Positions 35,361 to 43,442 of a stretch of 64,000 nucleotides of DNA are shown one piece after another. Within the stretch, counting starts at the first letter, position 1. Each line of letters begins with the position of its first letter. The notes under the pieces are model-generated. The model did no database searches. It saw only the letters and a program-made list of their open reading frames with translations, and was not told the DNA's origin. The DNA comes from Acidimicrobiaceae bacterium. Lineage in GTDB: Bacteria; Actinomycetota; Acidimicrobiia; Acidimicrobiales; Ilumatobacteraceae. The translations under genes and the position numbers were made by a program. The stretch is taken from contig JACJWG010000002.1 of the NCBI GenBank assembly GCA_020637235.1, positions 186,001 through 250,000 of the forward strand. The letters are read 5' to 3'.

Positions 35361-36277
35361 GCCACACGGTCGACCCGAACGCGGTCGGCGCGGACGACAC
35401 GGCCACGTTCGAGGCCGAGCGCGCCCGGCTCACCGGCATCGCGTACCGCCTGCTCGGCTCGGTCGGCGACGCCGAGGACGTGGTGCAGGAGGCCTGGTTG
35501 CGGTGGGCACGCGCCGACCGCACCGCGATCGAGCACCCGCCGGCGTGGCTCACCACGGTCGTCGGCCGCCTCGGCCTCGACCGGCTCCGGGCGCGCCGGC
35601 GCGACCGCACCGACTACGTCGGCCCGTGGCTGCCGGAGCCGATCGTCGAACCGGTGGCCGACCCGGCGGCGGTGGCCGAGCTCGCCGACTCGCTCACCAC
35701 CGCGTTCTTGGTGCTGCTCGAGACACTCGCGCCCGACGAGCGGCTGGTGGTGCTCCTCGCCGACGTGTTCGCCGAGCCGTTCCCGGCGATCGCCGACGTG
35801 CTCGGGCGTACGCCCGACGCGACACGCCAGCTCGCCGTGCGGGCGCGACGCAAGCTCGCGACTGCGCGCGAGGGCCGATCCGACACGCCGCGGCCGAGCG
35901 CCGCCGAGCAGTGGTCGGTGGCCAACCGGTTCGTGGCCGCGGTGATGACCGGCGATCTCGACGAGGTGCGCCGGCTGCTCGACCCCGCCGTGGTGCTCGT
36001 CGGCGACGGTGGTCCGGCGCGCCATGCCGCCCGCCGGCCGGTGCTCGGGCCCGAACGCGTGGCCCGCTTCGTGATCAACATCGCCCGCCGTGTGCCCCAG
36101 GGCGCCGAGGTCGCAGCGGTGTGGGTGAACGGGGCGCCCGGGCTGCTCGTCACGGTTCGCGGACGGCCGGACATGGTGCTCGCCCTCGACGTGCGCGACG
36201 CACGGGTGCAGCGGGTGTTCTCGATCCTCAACCGCGACAAGCTCGCCGCCGTCGGACGCTCGATCGCGCTCCGCTGA
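35357..36277 (+). CDS. ECF41-type (SigJ-like) sigma factor with SnoaL-like C-terminal domain
   Basis: 306 aa. Region 2 begins AYRLLGSVGDAEDVVQEAWL and region 4 lies around FPAIADVLGRTPDATRQLAVRARRK. A ~110-residue C-terminal NTF2/SnoaL-like domain (~200-306) carries two ECF41 signatures: DGGPARHAARRP and the terminal NRDKLAAV (family NPDKL). The linker WLPEP after region 2 is also typical. ECF41 factors lack a classic anti-sigma; the fused domain controls activity. M. tuberculosis SigJ belongs to this group. Confidence 0.93.
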   Translation: MSHTVDPNAVGADDTATFEAERARLTGIAYRLLGSVGDAEDVVQEAWLRWARADRTAIEHPPAWLTTVVGRLGLDRLRARRRDRTDYVGPWLPEPIVEPVADPAAVAELADSLTTAFLVLLETLAPDERLVVLLADVFAEPFPAIADVLGRTPDATRQLAVRARRKLATAREGRSDTPRPSAAEQWSVANRFVAAVMTGDLDEVRRLLDPAVVLVGDGGPARHAARRPVLGPERVARFVINIARRVPQGAEVAAVWVNGAPGLLVTVRGRPDMVLALDVRDARVQRVFSILNRDKLAAVGRSIALR

Positions 36278-36283
36278 TCGGAC

Positions 36284-38101
36284 TCAGAACAGCCGGATCG
36301 AGGTGGTCCGGGTCGTGGTCGTCACCAGGTTGCCGGCGACGTCGGTGAGCGTCGTCGCCGCTCGGAACGAGAAGTTGGCGGCGGTGGTCTGTGTGGCGAT
36401 CGCCGAGCACGTCCCCGCACACGCGGCGCCCACGGTGACCACGATCGTGCGATCGCCGTCGGCGAACGACACCGGCGAGCCGGCGAACGAGTACGTCGAG
36501 TTGTTGGTGCTCACGTAGTTGTTCGCGCCGGTGCTGCGTGCGCCGTTGGTGAGCCCGGCGATCGTGATCGTGTCGCGACCCGCGCCCGCAGGGTCGGTCA
36601 GCGTCACCGTGGTGGTGGCCGGGATCGACGACGTGTCCATCGGCTCGCTGAACAGCACCGACAGCGTGTCGCCCGGCTGGACGCGACCGTCGGTCGCGCC
36701 GTTGGTGTCGGACACAGACACCGGCAACGGGCGGGCGCCGTCGGTGGGGGCGCGAGCGGCGAAGGTCGACCGATTGCCGGCAGCGTCGCGCGGTCCGTTC
36801 GCCGCCGGCGCCAACGCGATCGTGAACGCCCCGACGCCGGTGTCGAGCGCGCCGGCACCCTCGGTGATCGTGAGCGTGCCGGTGGTGCCCGACGCGCTGA
36901 CCGACGACAGGGTGCCGCCCGAGGGCACGTTCGCGAGCGTCCAGATGGTGCGGTTGGTGGTGGTGGCGGCGAGGCTCTCGCTCCAGGTGATCGTCACCCG
37001 GTTGACCCGGCCGTTGGTGTTCGGGTCGAGCATCACCATCGTCACCGGCGCCGGCGCGGCCCGATCGAGCGGCGCCTGCGCGGCGAACGAACTGGCGTGA
37101 CCGTTCACGTCGCGCACACCTGCGGCGTTGGCGGCGAGGGCCACCGTGAACGCCCCGACGACGGTGGTGGGTGCGCCGGCACCCTCGGCGATCGTCAGCA
37201 CGGCGGTGTCGCCGATCACGCTCACCCCGTCCAGCGTGCCGCCCGACGGGACGTTCGTCAGGGTCCACGGCGCGGTGCCGGCCGCATACGGCGCCAGTGT
37301 GTCGTCGAACACCGCCCGTACCTCGTCGACGCGGCCGTCGGCGTCGACGTCGTGCATGGTGAGCGACTGGAGCGCCGGCGGCATCACGATCGGCAGCGGT
37401 GCCGCAGCGACGTTGCCGAACGAGCCGGCGACGAACAGCGAGTGCGGCGCGTCGTCGGTGCCGGACGGGATCGTCACCGAGATCGGCTGTGAGCCCGACG
37501 ACACCACCGTCGGGGTGCCGGCCAGCAGCGACCCGGTCGGCGAGTCCAACCGGAACTCGATCGTCTCGCCGGTCACGAACCCGTCGAGTGTGCCGGTGAC
37601 GGTGGCCGGCACGGCGGACAGGGGCACGGGGCCGGTGATCGTCAGCGAGGTCGCCGCGATCACGATCGCGCCGCTGGCCGGTCCGAACGGGCCGGTCCAC
37701 CCGGCGAACCGCGCCCGCACCCGGTAGGTCCAGGTGCCCGCCGGCACGCCGGTCTCGACGCACGACGTGGCGGCCACCACCCCGTCGCACCCGGCGCCGA
37801 TCACCACGGGCGCGCCACCGGCGTCGAGGCGTTCGACGAGGTAGCCGTCGACGGGCAGCCCGCCGCTCGACGTCACGGCGCCCCACGACACCGTGACGTC
37901 GGCACCGACGTTCGTCGCGACCGGGGCGGCCGGTGGCGGGACGAACTGCGCGTCCACCTGCACCTGACCGCTCGCGGTCGCTTCGTACCCGGCGGCGGCG
38001 CTCGGCACGCCGACGGACACGAACACCACGCACGCGACCACCGACGCCAACGCCGTCAGCCACGCCGTGGCGACGGAGGAGCGCTCGGCGTGCGCGTGCA
38101 C
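36284..38101 (-). CDS. Secreted multi-domain protein with fibronectin-III and Ig-like repeats
   Basis: 605 aa. A signal segment (ALASVVACVVFVSVGV, ending SAAAG) is followed by a fibronectin type III-like domain (~55-150) with two Cys. A beta domain (~150-240) and two clear tandem repeats of ~95 residues come next. Each repeat contains NVPSGGTL and EGAGA and ends FAA-APxD. A final SbsA-type Ig-like domain follows with a Cys pair (ACAGTCSA). No sortase motif or membrane anchor is visible. Start GTG 38101 is uncertain. It lies 19 nt downstream of the next gene's stop and is likely its operon partner. Confidence 0.8.
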   Translation of the reverse strand: MHAHAERSSVATAWLTALASVVACVVFVSVGVPSAAAGYEATASGQVQVDAQFVPPPAAPVATNVGADVTVSWGAVTSSGGLPVDGYLVERLDAGGAPVVIGAGCDGVVAATSCVETGVPAGTWTYRVRARFAGWTGPFGPASGAIVIAATSLTITGPVPLSAVPATVTGTLDGFVTGETIEFRLDSPTGSLLAGTPTVVSSGSQPISVTIPSGTDDAPHSLFVAGSFGNVAAAPLPIVMPPALQSLTMHDVDADGRVDEVRAVFDDTLAPYAAGTAPWTLTNVPSGGTLDGVSVIGDTAVLTIAEGAGAPTTVVGAFTVALAANAAGVRDVNGHASSFAAQAPLDRAAPAPVTMVMLDPNTNGRVNRVTITWSESLAATTTNRTIWTLANVPSGGTLSSVSASGTTGTLTITEGAGALDTGVGAFTIALAPAANGPRDAAGNRSTFAARAPTDGARPLPVSVSDTNGATDGRVQPGDTLSVLFSEPMDTSSIPATTTVTLTDPAGAGRDTITIAGLTNGARSTGANNYVSTNNSTYSFAGSPVSFADGDRTIVVTVGAACAGTCSAIATQTTAANFSFRAATTLTDVAGNLVTTTTRTTSIRLF

Positions 38102-38120
38102 CGTGGGGGCGGCCGCAGGC

Positions 38121-38621
38121 TCAGGCCTGCATGCCGGTCAACGTGAGCGCGATGGTGAAGGTGACGCCCTGACACGCGTCGGGCGCACCGGTGTCCATCG
38201 ACACCACGTCGTCGATCGTCTGGGTGGCCGAGGTCGCGCCGGCCGCCACGTTCAGCGAGAGACCGGTGGCCGGGGACACCGTGATGTTGGACGCTGCGCA
38301 GCCGGGGTTGCTCGTCGTGATCGCACCGGGGGTCATCGCGCTCATCGTCACCGGGTACGGGTTCGGGTTGGTGAGCGTGAAGGTGAGGTCGCCCGTGGTG
38401 GCACCCGGGTACAGCGACGCCGGACCGGCGGCGGCGGTGACGGTGATCGTCTGCGCGGTCAGTGCGGTGGCCTGCCCCGAGCCGGAGCCGTTGGCCGACC
38501 ACAGCGCCCAGGCCGCACCACCTCCGGCGACGACCGTGGTCGTGAGCGCGACCGCGGCGATCTTCCGCCGGCGACGCGTGCGCTCGGGTGCGGCGATCTC
38601 GTTGTCGTGCTGCTGTTCCAT
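38121..38621 (-). CDS. Secreted protein with SipW-type signal-like N-terminus
   Basis: 166 aa from ATG 38621 (MEQQHDNEIAAP). The N-terminal pattern is RRRRK, a hydrophobic stretch, then WALWSANGSGSGQATALTAQ. This resembles the SipW-dependent signals of TasA/camelysin-like fibre proteins. The remaining ~120 residues are beta-rich with NPNPYPVTM and two or three Cys. A surface fibre or sheath role is inferred. No SipW-type peptidase is in the window. It is probably co-transcribed with the Ig-like repeat gene downstream. Confidence 0.78.
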   Translation of the reverse strand: MEQQHDNEIAAPERTRRRRKIAAVALTTTVVAGGGAAWALWSANGSGSGQATALTAQTITVTAAAGPASLYPGATTGDLTFTLTNPNPYPVTMSAMTPGAITTSNPGCAASNITVSPATGLSLNVAAGATSATQTIDDVVSMDTGAPDACQGVTFTIALTLTGMQA

Positions 38622-38715
38622 GACCTGCTCCAGTCGGTTCGGGGGGGACTCGACATGGCTGTCATCGGACGTCGACAGGACGACCTGAGCGCGTTTCGGC
38701 GACGGGCGCGGAGAA

Positions 38716-38731
38716 CCCCGCACGTGCGGGG
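38716..38731 (-). terminator. Intrinsic terminator after cheX-like gene
   Basis: A 16-bp perfect palindrome CCCCGCACGTGCGGGG begins 8 bp after the stop of the CheX-like gene. On the minus strand it is followed by TTCTC. It separates the cheY unit from the secreted-protein pair. Confidence 0.65.
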
Positions 38732-38738
38732 GCGAAGG

Positions 38739-39236
38739 TCAGATGCCCAACAGGGCGAGTGTGCCGCCGGCGTAGCCGACGATCGTGACGTCGTAGCGTT
38801 TGTTGCCGGCGGCCTGCTTCGACAGCTCGATCACCTCGTCGGGGATGCCGTCGACCAACTCCGTGAGCCGCAGGTGGGGCACACTCGGCCCGTTCAGGAG
38901 CGCCGAGATGATGTTGACGACCTCGTAGAAGTTCTCGCGGAGGTTGTCGCCGAGTTCGCCGGCGGCGACCGATTCCTTCGCCACCTGCTCGGAGATCATC
39001 GCGAGCGCCGCGCCGGTGTTCGCGGCGAGCGAGAGGTCGGCGATGCACGCGCCGATGAGCTTGTTCTTGTCGTTGACGTAGAGCCCGGTCACCCACTTCT
39101 CCTCGTCGAGATCGATCGTGGAGAGGTCGGTCACCGGCTTCTTGGTCACCGACACGGGTTTACCGACCAGGTCCCCGAGGAAGTCGCGGACGTCCTCGGG
39201 GATCGGCATCCGTCGAGCGGGGGTGCCGAGCGGCAT
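38739..39236 (-). CDS. CheX/CheC-like chemotaxis protein (tentative)
   Basis: 165 aa beginning 4 nt after the cheY stop. A helix reading NFYEVVNIISALLNG contains E-x-x-N, the core of the CheC/CheX/FliY phosphatase motif. Hydrophobic beta segments (DVTIVGYAGGTLALLGI, KLIGACIADLSLAANTG) fit that fold. Only one motif copy is present, as in CheX. If correct, it would dephosphorylate CheY-P. ATG 39236 or ATG 39209 could be the start. Identification rests on one motif plus context. Confidence 0.55.
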   Translation of the reverse strand: MPLGTPARRMPIPEDVRDFLGDLVGKPVSVTKKPVTDLSTIDLDEEKWVTGLYVNDKNKLIGACIADLSLAANTGAALAMISEQVAKESVAAGELGDNLRENFYEVVNIISALLNGPSVPHLRLTELVDGIPDEVIELSKQAAGNKRYDVTIVGYAGGTLALLGI

Positions 39237-39240
39237 CAGC

Positions 39241-39606
39241 TCACCCGCTCACCACCGCACCGACGACCTCGGCGAGACGCTCCGCGTCGAACGGTTTGGT
39301 CAACAGAAAGGCGGCTCCACCGGCGATCGCGAGTTCCTTCATCGCCGGGTTCGACTCGGATGTGACGAACCCGAAGGTCACCTGGTTGCCCTGGGCACGC
39401 AGGTTGTTGAGGAACTCGATCCCGGTCATGTTGGGCATGTTCCAGTCGGACAGGATGAGGTCGGGACCGAAGCTGGCCACCGCCTCGAGCGCCTGCGCGC
39501 CGTCCTCGGCCTCGTGCACGTCGTCGATCGGCAGGCCGCTCTGGCGCAGCGTGCGCAGGACGATCATCCGCATCGCCTTGCTGTCATCTGCGATCAGGAC
39601 CTTCAT
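39241..39606 (-). CDS. cheY: CheY-type response regulator
   Basis: 121-aa single receiver domain. The acidic pair is in VLIADDSKAMR, the phosphoacceptor Asp in LILSDWNMPNMTGIEF, the conserved Thr in GFVTSES, and the Lys in FLLTKPF. No output domain is attached. GGAGG lies 6 nt before ATG 39606. It is linked to the CheX-like gene. A second cheY lies at 51737 inside the main chemotaxis cluster. Confidence 0.93.
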   Translation of the reverse strand: MKVLIADDSKAMRMIVLRTLRQSGLPIDDVHEAEDGAQALEAVASFGPDLILSDWNMPNMTGIEFLNNLRAQGNQVTFGFVTSESNPAMKELAIAGGAAFLLTKPFDAERLAEVVGAVVSG

Positions 39607-39618
39607 GGCTTCCTCCGA

Positions 39619-39658
39619 GGGGCGGTGTGTGGGGGCGGTGTGTGTGGGGCGGCGGGGG
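39619..39658 (+). other. G-rich spacer with four G-runs
   Basis: Four runs of 4-5 G separated by 8, 10 and 4 nt on the plus strand, between the NarL-type regulator and cheY. It fits only a relaxed G-quadruplex definition because two loops exceed 7 nt. Confidence 0.5.
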
Positions 39659-39666
39659 CGGCGGAC

Positions 39667-40341
39667 TCAGACGAGGAGTCCGAGTCGGGTGGCCTTCTCG
39701 ACCGCGGAGTTGCGGTTGGGCACGTCGAGCTTGCGCAGCACGTGGGCGACGTGGGTCTTCACGGTCTCGGTCGAGACGTAGAGCTGGTTGGCGATCTCGG
39801 CGTTCGACGAGCCGTTGGCGAGCAGCGAGAGCACCTCACGCTCGCGACCCGACAGCATCGGTTGCACGAGGGGTTGCCAGGTGCCGGCCAGCTGGCGCAG
39901 TGCGTCCTCGTCGAGCACGCACGCGCCGCTCGCCACCGTACGCACGGACTGGACGAGCGCGCTCGTCGGGGTGTCGCTGCACAAGACGCCGGCGACGCCG
40001 GCGTTCACCGCGGCCGACACCATGCTCACGTCGGTGCTGGTCAGCAACATCACGGCACGGGCGCTCGCCGACCGGCTGCGCAGCTCGACCATCAAGCTGT
40101 GGCACGACTCGTGGGCCGGCGGTTCGTCGAGCACGACGACGGCGCCGGGGTGGCGACCGATGGCATCGGCAGCGTCGCGCACCGTGGCGACCGAGGCGAT
40201 CACCTCGAGGTCGGTCTCGGCGTCGAGCCGCAACTGCACCGCCTCCCGCAGCACGCGATGCTGCTGCACGACGACGACGGGGATGCCAACGGCGACCCGG
40301 TGGTCGAGGTGGGGCACGTCATCGACGGGCACTGCGGTCAT
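39667..40341 (-). CDS. NarL/FixJ-family regulator with degenerate receiver
   Basis: 224 aa from ATG 40341. The receiver keeps the phosphoacceptor (VVVLDEPP, D72) but the N-terminal acidic pair is replaced by Gln-Gln (VVVVQQHRVLREAV, residues 26-27). The conserved Lys is also missing (GVLCSDTPTSALV). Phosphorylation therefore seems unlikely. The C-terminal LuxR helix-turn-helix (LSGREREVLSLLANGSSNAE, then VSTETVKTHVAHVLRKL) is complete. It is upstream of cheY and divergent from a sigma factor, so a role in motility gene control is plausible. Confidence 0.88.
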   Translation of the reverse strand: MTAVPVDDVPHLDHRVAVGIPVVVVQQHRVLREAVQLRLDAETDLEVIASVATVRDAADAIGRHPGAVVVLDEPPAHESCHSLMVELRSRSASARAVMLLTSTDVSMVSAAVNAGVAGVLCSDTPTSALVQSVRTVASGACVLDEDALRQLAGTWQPLVQPMLSGREREVLSLLANGSSNAEIANQLYVSTETVKTHVAHVLRKLDVPNRNSAVEKATRLGLLV

Positions 40342-40676
40342 GGGGTCGACAGTCCCCGACGCGTCGCCCACGGCAACCAGGCCCCGCCGTCGACCCCCGC
40401 ACACCCCGGGGGATTTCCCGGGGGAGCGCTCGGGGGAGGTGACGATCCCGAGTGGCATTCTCCCACGTCACGTGTGCGAGTCACCGCGCTGCGCACACAG
40501 ATGCACCAGACGCATTCACCCGTTCAGGCGACATCACACCCCCTCACATACGGCCCCCCTAAATGAGGCGTGCGCAGCTTTCGGGGGATGGCGGGGATCG
40601 TCATCCTGTAACCGTCCCGTGCGGAGGCTGGGACGCCCGGAAGTCGGGCATGCACAGGAGTGAAGGTACGAAGGAC
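40342..40676. other. 335-bp divergent regulatory region
   Basis: Separates the NarL-type regulator and the sigma factor. It contains a 7-bp inverted repeat CCCCGGG-N6-CCCGGGG (40404-40423) embedded in a run of GGGGGA motifs. A relatively A/T-rich stretch lies around 40540-40565 (CATACGGCCCCCCTAAATGA). No match to the FliA consensus was recognised on either strand, and no small gene is evident. Confidence 0.45.
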
Positions 40677-41561
40677 ATGGCGGGCGCGGACAGCTCCATG
40701 GCAATGGCTCCAGACGATTTCGTCGACGGGAACTCGGCACTGTTCCAGCGGCGGCGTGAGCTGCAGCGGCAACTGGCGGAACTCGACGAGGAGATCGCCG
40801 ACCAGCGGACGGTCAACCGACTGCGCCGCCAACTCGACGACGTGACCTCGGACATCGTGCAGTTCAACCTCGGCCTCGTCCGGTCGTACTGCAAGCGCTT
40901 CACCGCGAACTCGAGCCGGGACGACTCGGCCGACTTCGAGGCAGCCGGACTGCTCGGGCTGATGCGGGCCATCGACAGCTTCGACCCCGAGCAGGGCCGC
41001 TTCGGTCAGTGGGCGTTCAAGCCGATCCAGCGTGAGGTGCTGCGCGCCGTCCGCGACGCCGACCATCCGAACGTGAACCTCGGCGACTTCGAGCGCCGCC
41101 CCGAGATCCTGCGGGCCTTCCGCCACCTCCAGGGGGACGACGACCGCTACAGCCCGTCGCACGCCGAGGTCGCTTCGGTGGTGGGCGCGACGATCGATCA
41201 GGTCCGGCGCGTGCTCAACCCCCCGAAGCTCGAGTCGGTCGACCAGGCGGCGTCGGAGCAGAACGACGCGACGCTCGGTGACACCATCGAGAGTGCGACC
41301 CCCGGCCCGGAATCGGTGGTCGTGTCGAGCCTCATGCTGTCGGCGTTGCGGACGCACGGTCTCGCCGCGCTCGACTCGCGCGAGCTGTTCGTCATCGTGC
41401 GCCGTTTCGGCCTCGACGGCGAACCGCCCGAGAAGCTCGCCGGCATCGGCGAGACGCTCGGTCTGTCGCGCGAAGCCGTGCGCCAGATCGAGGCCAAGGC
41501 GGTTGCGAAGATCCAACACCCGATGGTGCTGCGCAAGGTGCAGCGTCACGGGCGGGGCTGA
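40677..41561 (+). CDS. RNA polymerase sigma-70 family factor in motility locus
   Basis: 294 aa from ATG 40677; ATG 40650 is an alternative with its own weak ribosome site. Region 2 is FEAAGLLGLMRAIDSFDPEQ, then GRFGQWAFKPIQREVLRAV. Region 3-like YSPSHAEVASVVGATIDQVR and region 4 (LDSRELFVIVRRFGLDGEP, LGLSREAVRQIEAKAVAKIQ) are present. It is larger than ECF factors and lacks region 1.1. Region 2.4, which reads the -10 element, is atypical. It may serve flagellar/chemotaxis genes in place of FliA, but this is contextual inference. Confidence 0.87.
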   Translation: MAGADSSMAMAPDDFVDGNSALFQRRRELQRQLAELDEEIADQRTVNRLRRQLDDVTSDIVQFNLGLVRSYCKRFTANSSRDDSADFEAAGLLGLMRAIDSFDPEQGRFGQWAFKPIQREVLRAVRDADHPNVNLGDFERRPEILRAFRHLQGDDDRYSPSHAEVASVVGATIDQVRRVLNPPKLESVDQAASEQNDATLGDTIESATPGPESVVVSSLMLSALRTHGLAALDSRELFVIVRRFGLDGEPPEKLAGIGETLGLSREAVRQIEAKAVAKIQHPMVLRKVQRHGRG

Positions 41562-41684
41562 TCCCCCGCCGATTCCCCCGCGAATCACGCTCAATCCCCC
41601 TGAGGTTCCGGGTCGGACCCAGGACGGTCATCCTCCGACGCCACACGGATCGTGGCGAGCACCCAGCCTCACGGAGGAAGCCCC

Positions 41685-42464
41685 ATGTCCGCCCGGACCA
41701 TCGCGCCGAGCACCGCTCGGTCAGTCACCACCCGATCACCTGCTCCCCGCACCGGTGCCCGGACGAACCCCTCGTCCCGAACCGCCCGGTCGGCGTCGAT
41801 CGAGGTGGCGAGCCCGTGGACGGGACGCCAGGTGCCGTGCAACGCGGCCGAGGAGGAGGCGTTCGTCGAGGAGCTCGAGGTGCTGAGCGGCGACCACGAC
41901 GTCGACGAGTTCGAACGACGCGACGTCACCGTGCTCATCACGGCGTTGCGCGGCGGACTGATGCCGAACGAGCTGCTGCGCCAGGCTCCCGGGGTGAAGC
42001 CGCACCGGCTGCTCGCCGCCCATCGCGAGCTGGAGGGGCGCCGCCTGATCGCCGAGCACGCGTGGCGCACGATCGCCGTCGACGCGAGCCCGCTCGCGTT
42101 CGAGACCTTCGCCGCCACCGCCGCCGAACTGCTGCCGGCCGTGATCAGCCAACTCGCGACGATCATGCACGACGAACACCGGCTGCAGGCCGCGATCGAG
42201 GACGCCGCCGAACAGGTGTCGCGCACCTCTCGCCGCGTGCTGATGCTCGAGCGTCGCGTCGCCGACGGCGGGGTGCCGACCGCGTTCGACGTCGACGAGG
42301 ATCCGACCAGCACCCGTCAGCTGGGCACGCTGCTGTACGACGTCCACGGTACGGGCGCGTGGAGCCACCCGATGTTCCTGCCACCGCGCGTGGGCACGCT
42401 CGTGCCGTTGCGCATCGCCGCGCTGCTCGGCGAGGACATCACCGCCGCCCGACGAGCGAGCTGA
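41685..42464 (+). CDS. Hypothetical protein, possible winged-helix content
   Basis: 259 aa; ATG 41685 has GGAGG at 8 nt. The first ~60 residues are Ser/Thr/Arg/Pro-rich and probably disordered. Residues ~60-130 are acidic then helical: ITALRGGLMPNELLRQAPG, then HRLLAAHRELEGRRLIAEHAW looks like a winged-helix arrangement. A long Ala/Glu helix (~150-205) follows. No family recognised. It follows the sigma factor in a run of unknown genes before the chemotaxis cluster. Confidence 0.75.
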   Translation: MSARTIAPSTARSVTTRSPAPRTGARTNPSSRTARSASIEVASPWTGRQVPCNAAEEEAFVEELEVLSGDHDVDEFERRDVTVLITALRGGLMPNELLRQAPGVKPHRLLAAHRELEGRRLIAEHAWRTIAVDASPLAFETFAATAAELLPAVISQLATIMHDEHRLQAAIEDAAEQVSRTSRRVLMLERRVADGGVPTAFDVDEDPTSTRQLGTLLYDVHGTGAWSHPMFLPPRVGTLVPLRIAALLGEDITAARRAS

Positions 42465-42473
42465 CGGGGACCG

Positions 42474-42511
42474 GTTGCCGACCTCGACGCCGGTCGGCGA
42501 CCCCCGAGGGT
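42474..42511. terminator. Two adjacent hairpins after the 41685 gene
   Basis: GTTGCCGACC-N8-GGTCGGCGAC (9 of 10 pairs) is followed by GACCC-CCGA-GGGTC, which overlaps its 3' arm. There is no U tract. The pair begins 9 bp after the stop and ends before the promoter of the next gene. Confidence 0.4.
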
Positions 42512-42531
42512 CCGCGCCCGTGGTGGCGCCC

Positions 42532-42537
42532 TACGAT
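42532..42537 (+). promoter_or_regulatory. -10-like TACGAT upstream of leader ORF
   Basis: TACGAT is 6 nt before ATG 42544, which opens an 8-codon ORF rather than the main gene. Confidence 0.45.
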
Positions 42538-42543
42538 CGGCCC

Positions 42544-42570
42544 ATGGTGCCGTCGCGAGAGCCTCGATGA
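42544..42570 (+). CDS. Putative 8-residue leader peptide overlapping the next start
   Basis: ATG at 42544 encodes MVPSREPR and stops at TGA 42568-42570. That stop overlaps the ATG of the 291-aa gene as ATGA. The leaderless-type promoter geometry points at this ATG. If transcription begins here, the main gene would be translated by coupling. Too short for any homology argument. Confidence 0.4.
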   Translation: MVPSREPR

Positions 42571-43442
42571 GTTCCCGCGGACGCTCGCCCGACGCGACCT
42601 GGGTGCACCTCCCGCCACCCGACCTCGTCGCCGCTGTCCAGCTGCAACCCACCCCGCACATCCCGCTCGGCTCGATCCGGCACCTGCTCCGTCCCCTCCA
42701 CGACGAGACCGGGCGGCTCGTCGACTGGTTGCTGTTCGCGTCCGGATTCGACGACCACGACGCCGTGCCCCAGTACTGGCGATGGCGCAACACCTGGCGA
42801 CGCCACTGGCCCCTCGGGCCGCTGTCGAACGTCGAGTCGCTGCGCGACGTGGTCGCCGACATCGAGCACGACCTCGGACGTGAGCTCGACGACCTGCTCG
42901 ACGCCCTCGTCGGCGCGTCCGGCCGTCCGGTGCAGGTGGAGGCCACGGTCGCGGAGGCGCTGATCACCGAGATCGTCACCGTCCGACTCGCGTTGTCGGT
43001 CGACGACCGCACCGGGTGGGGCATCGTCGACGACATGCCCGCACGTACTCGTGCCGACGGTCTCGCACGTACGTGGGCACCGACCGACCACGAGGTCGTG
43101 CTCGCCGGGACGTCCGTCGCCGCCGTGGTGGTGCGGCCGGGCGTCGGACTGGCCGTCCTGCACGGCGACCCACCCACCGCGGCCTTCGAAGGAGTGAGCG
43201 CCGTCGACCTGCGCCACGACGACGTGGTGGTGATCGATCACCGCGGCCAGTCGCTGCACCTCGATCAGCACGACGCGAGGCCGCTCGGCTGGCTGGTGCC
43301 GCGCTCGTTGCGGTGGCACGTGCGGACGGTCCCGTTCGGTGTCGTGTGGGCCTTGCTGCTCGACGGGCTCGAGTCCGCAGCCCGTGTCGCGGGCGCCACG
43401 GGGGAGGCGATGGTGATCACGGGTGAGGTGGGCGTCGCCTGA
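42567..43442 (+). CDS. Hypothetical protein in motility locus
   Basis: 291 aa. It opens MSSRGRSPDATWVHLPPPDL, with no signal peptide or membrane segment. Features include LFASGFDDHDAVPQYWRWRN, a Trp/Arg-rich stretch (WRRHWPLGPL), an acidic helix (DVVADIEHDLGRELDDLLDAL) and a beta-rich C-terminal half (VVVRPGVGLAVLHGD, DDVVVIDHRGQSLHL). No family recognised. Translation is possibly coupled to the leader ORF. Confidence 0.75.
   Translation: MSSRGRSPDATWVHLPPPDLVAAVQLQPTPHIPLGSIRHLLRPLHDETGRLVDWLLFASGFDDHDAVPQYWRWRNTWRRHWPLGPLSNVESLRDVVADIEHDLGRELDDLLDALVGASGRPVQVEATVAEALITEIVTVRLALSVDDRTGWGIVDDMPARTRADGLARTWAPTDHEVVLAGTSVAAVVVRPGVGLAVLHGDPPTAAFEGVSAVDLRHDDVVVIDHRGQSLHLDQHDARPLGWLVPRSLRWHVRTVPFGVVWALLLDGLESAARVAGATGEAMVITGEVGVA

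Noticed and set aside
39619..39658. G-quadruplex upstream of cheY
   Set aside because: Kept only as a weak feature: two loops are 8 and 10 nt, and G-rich runs are common at this base composition.
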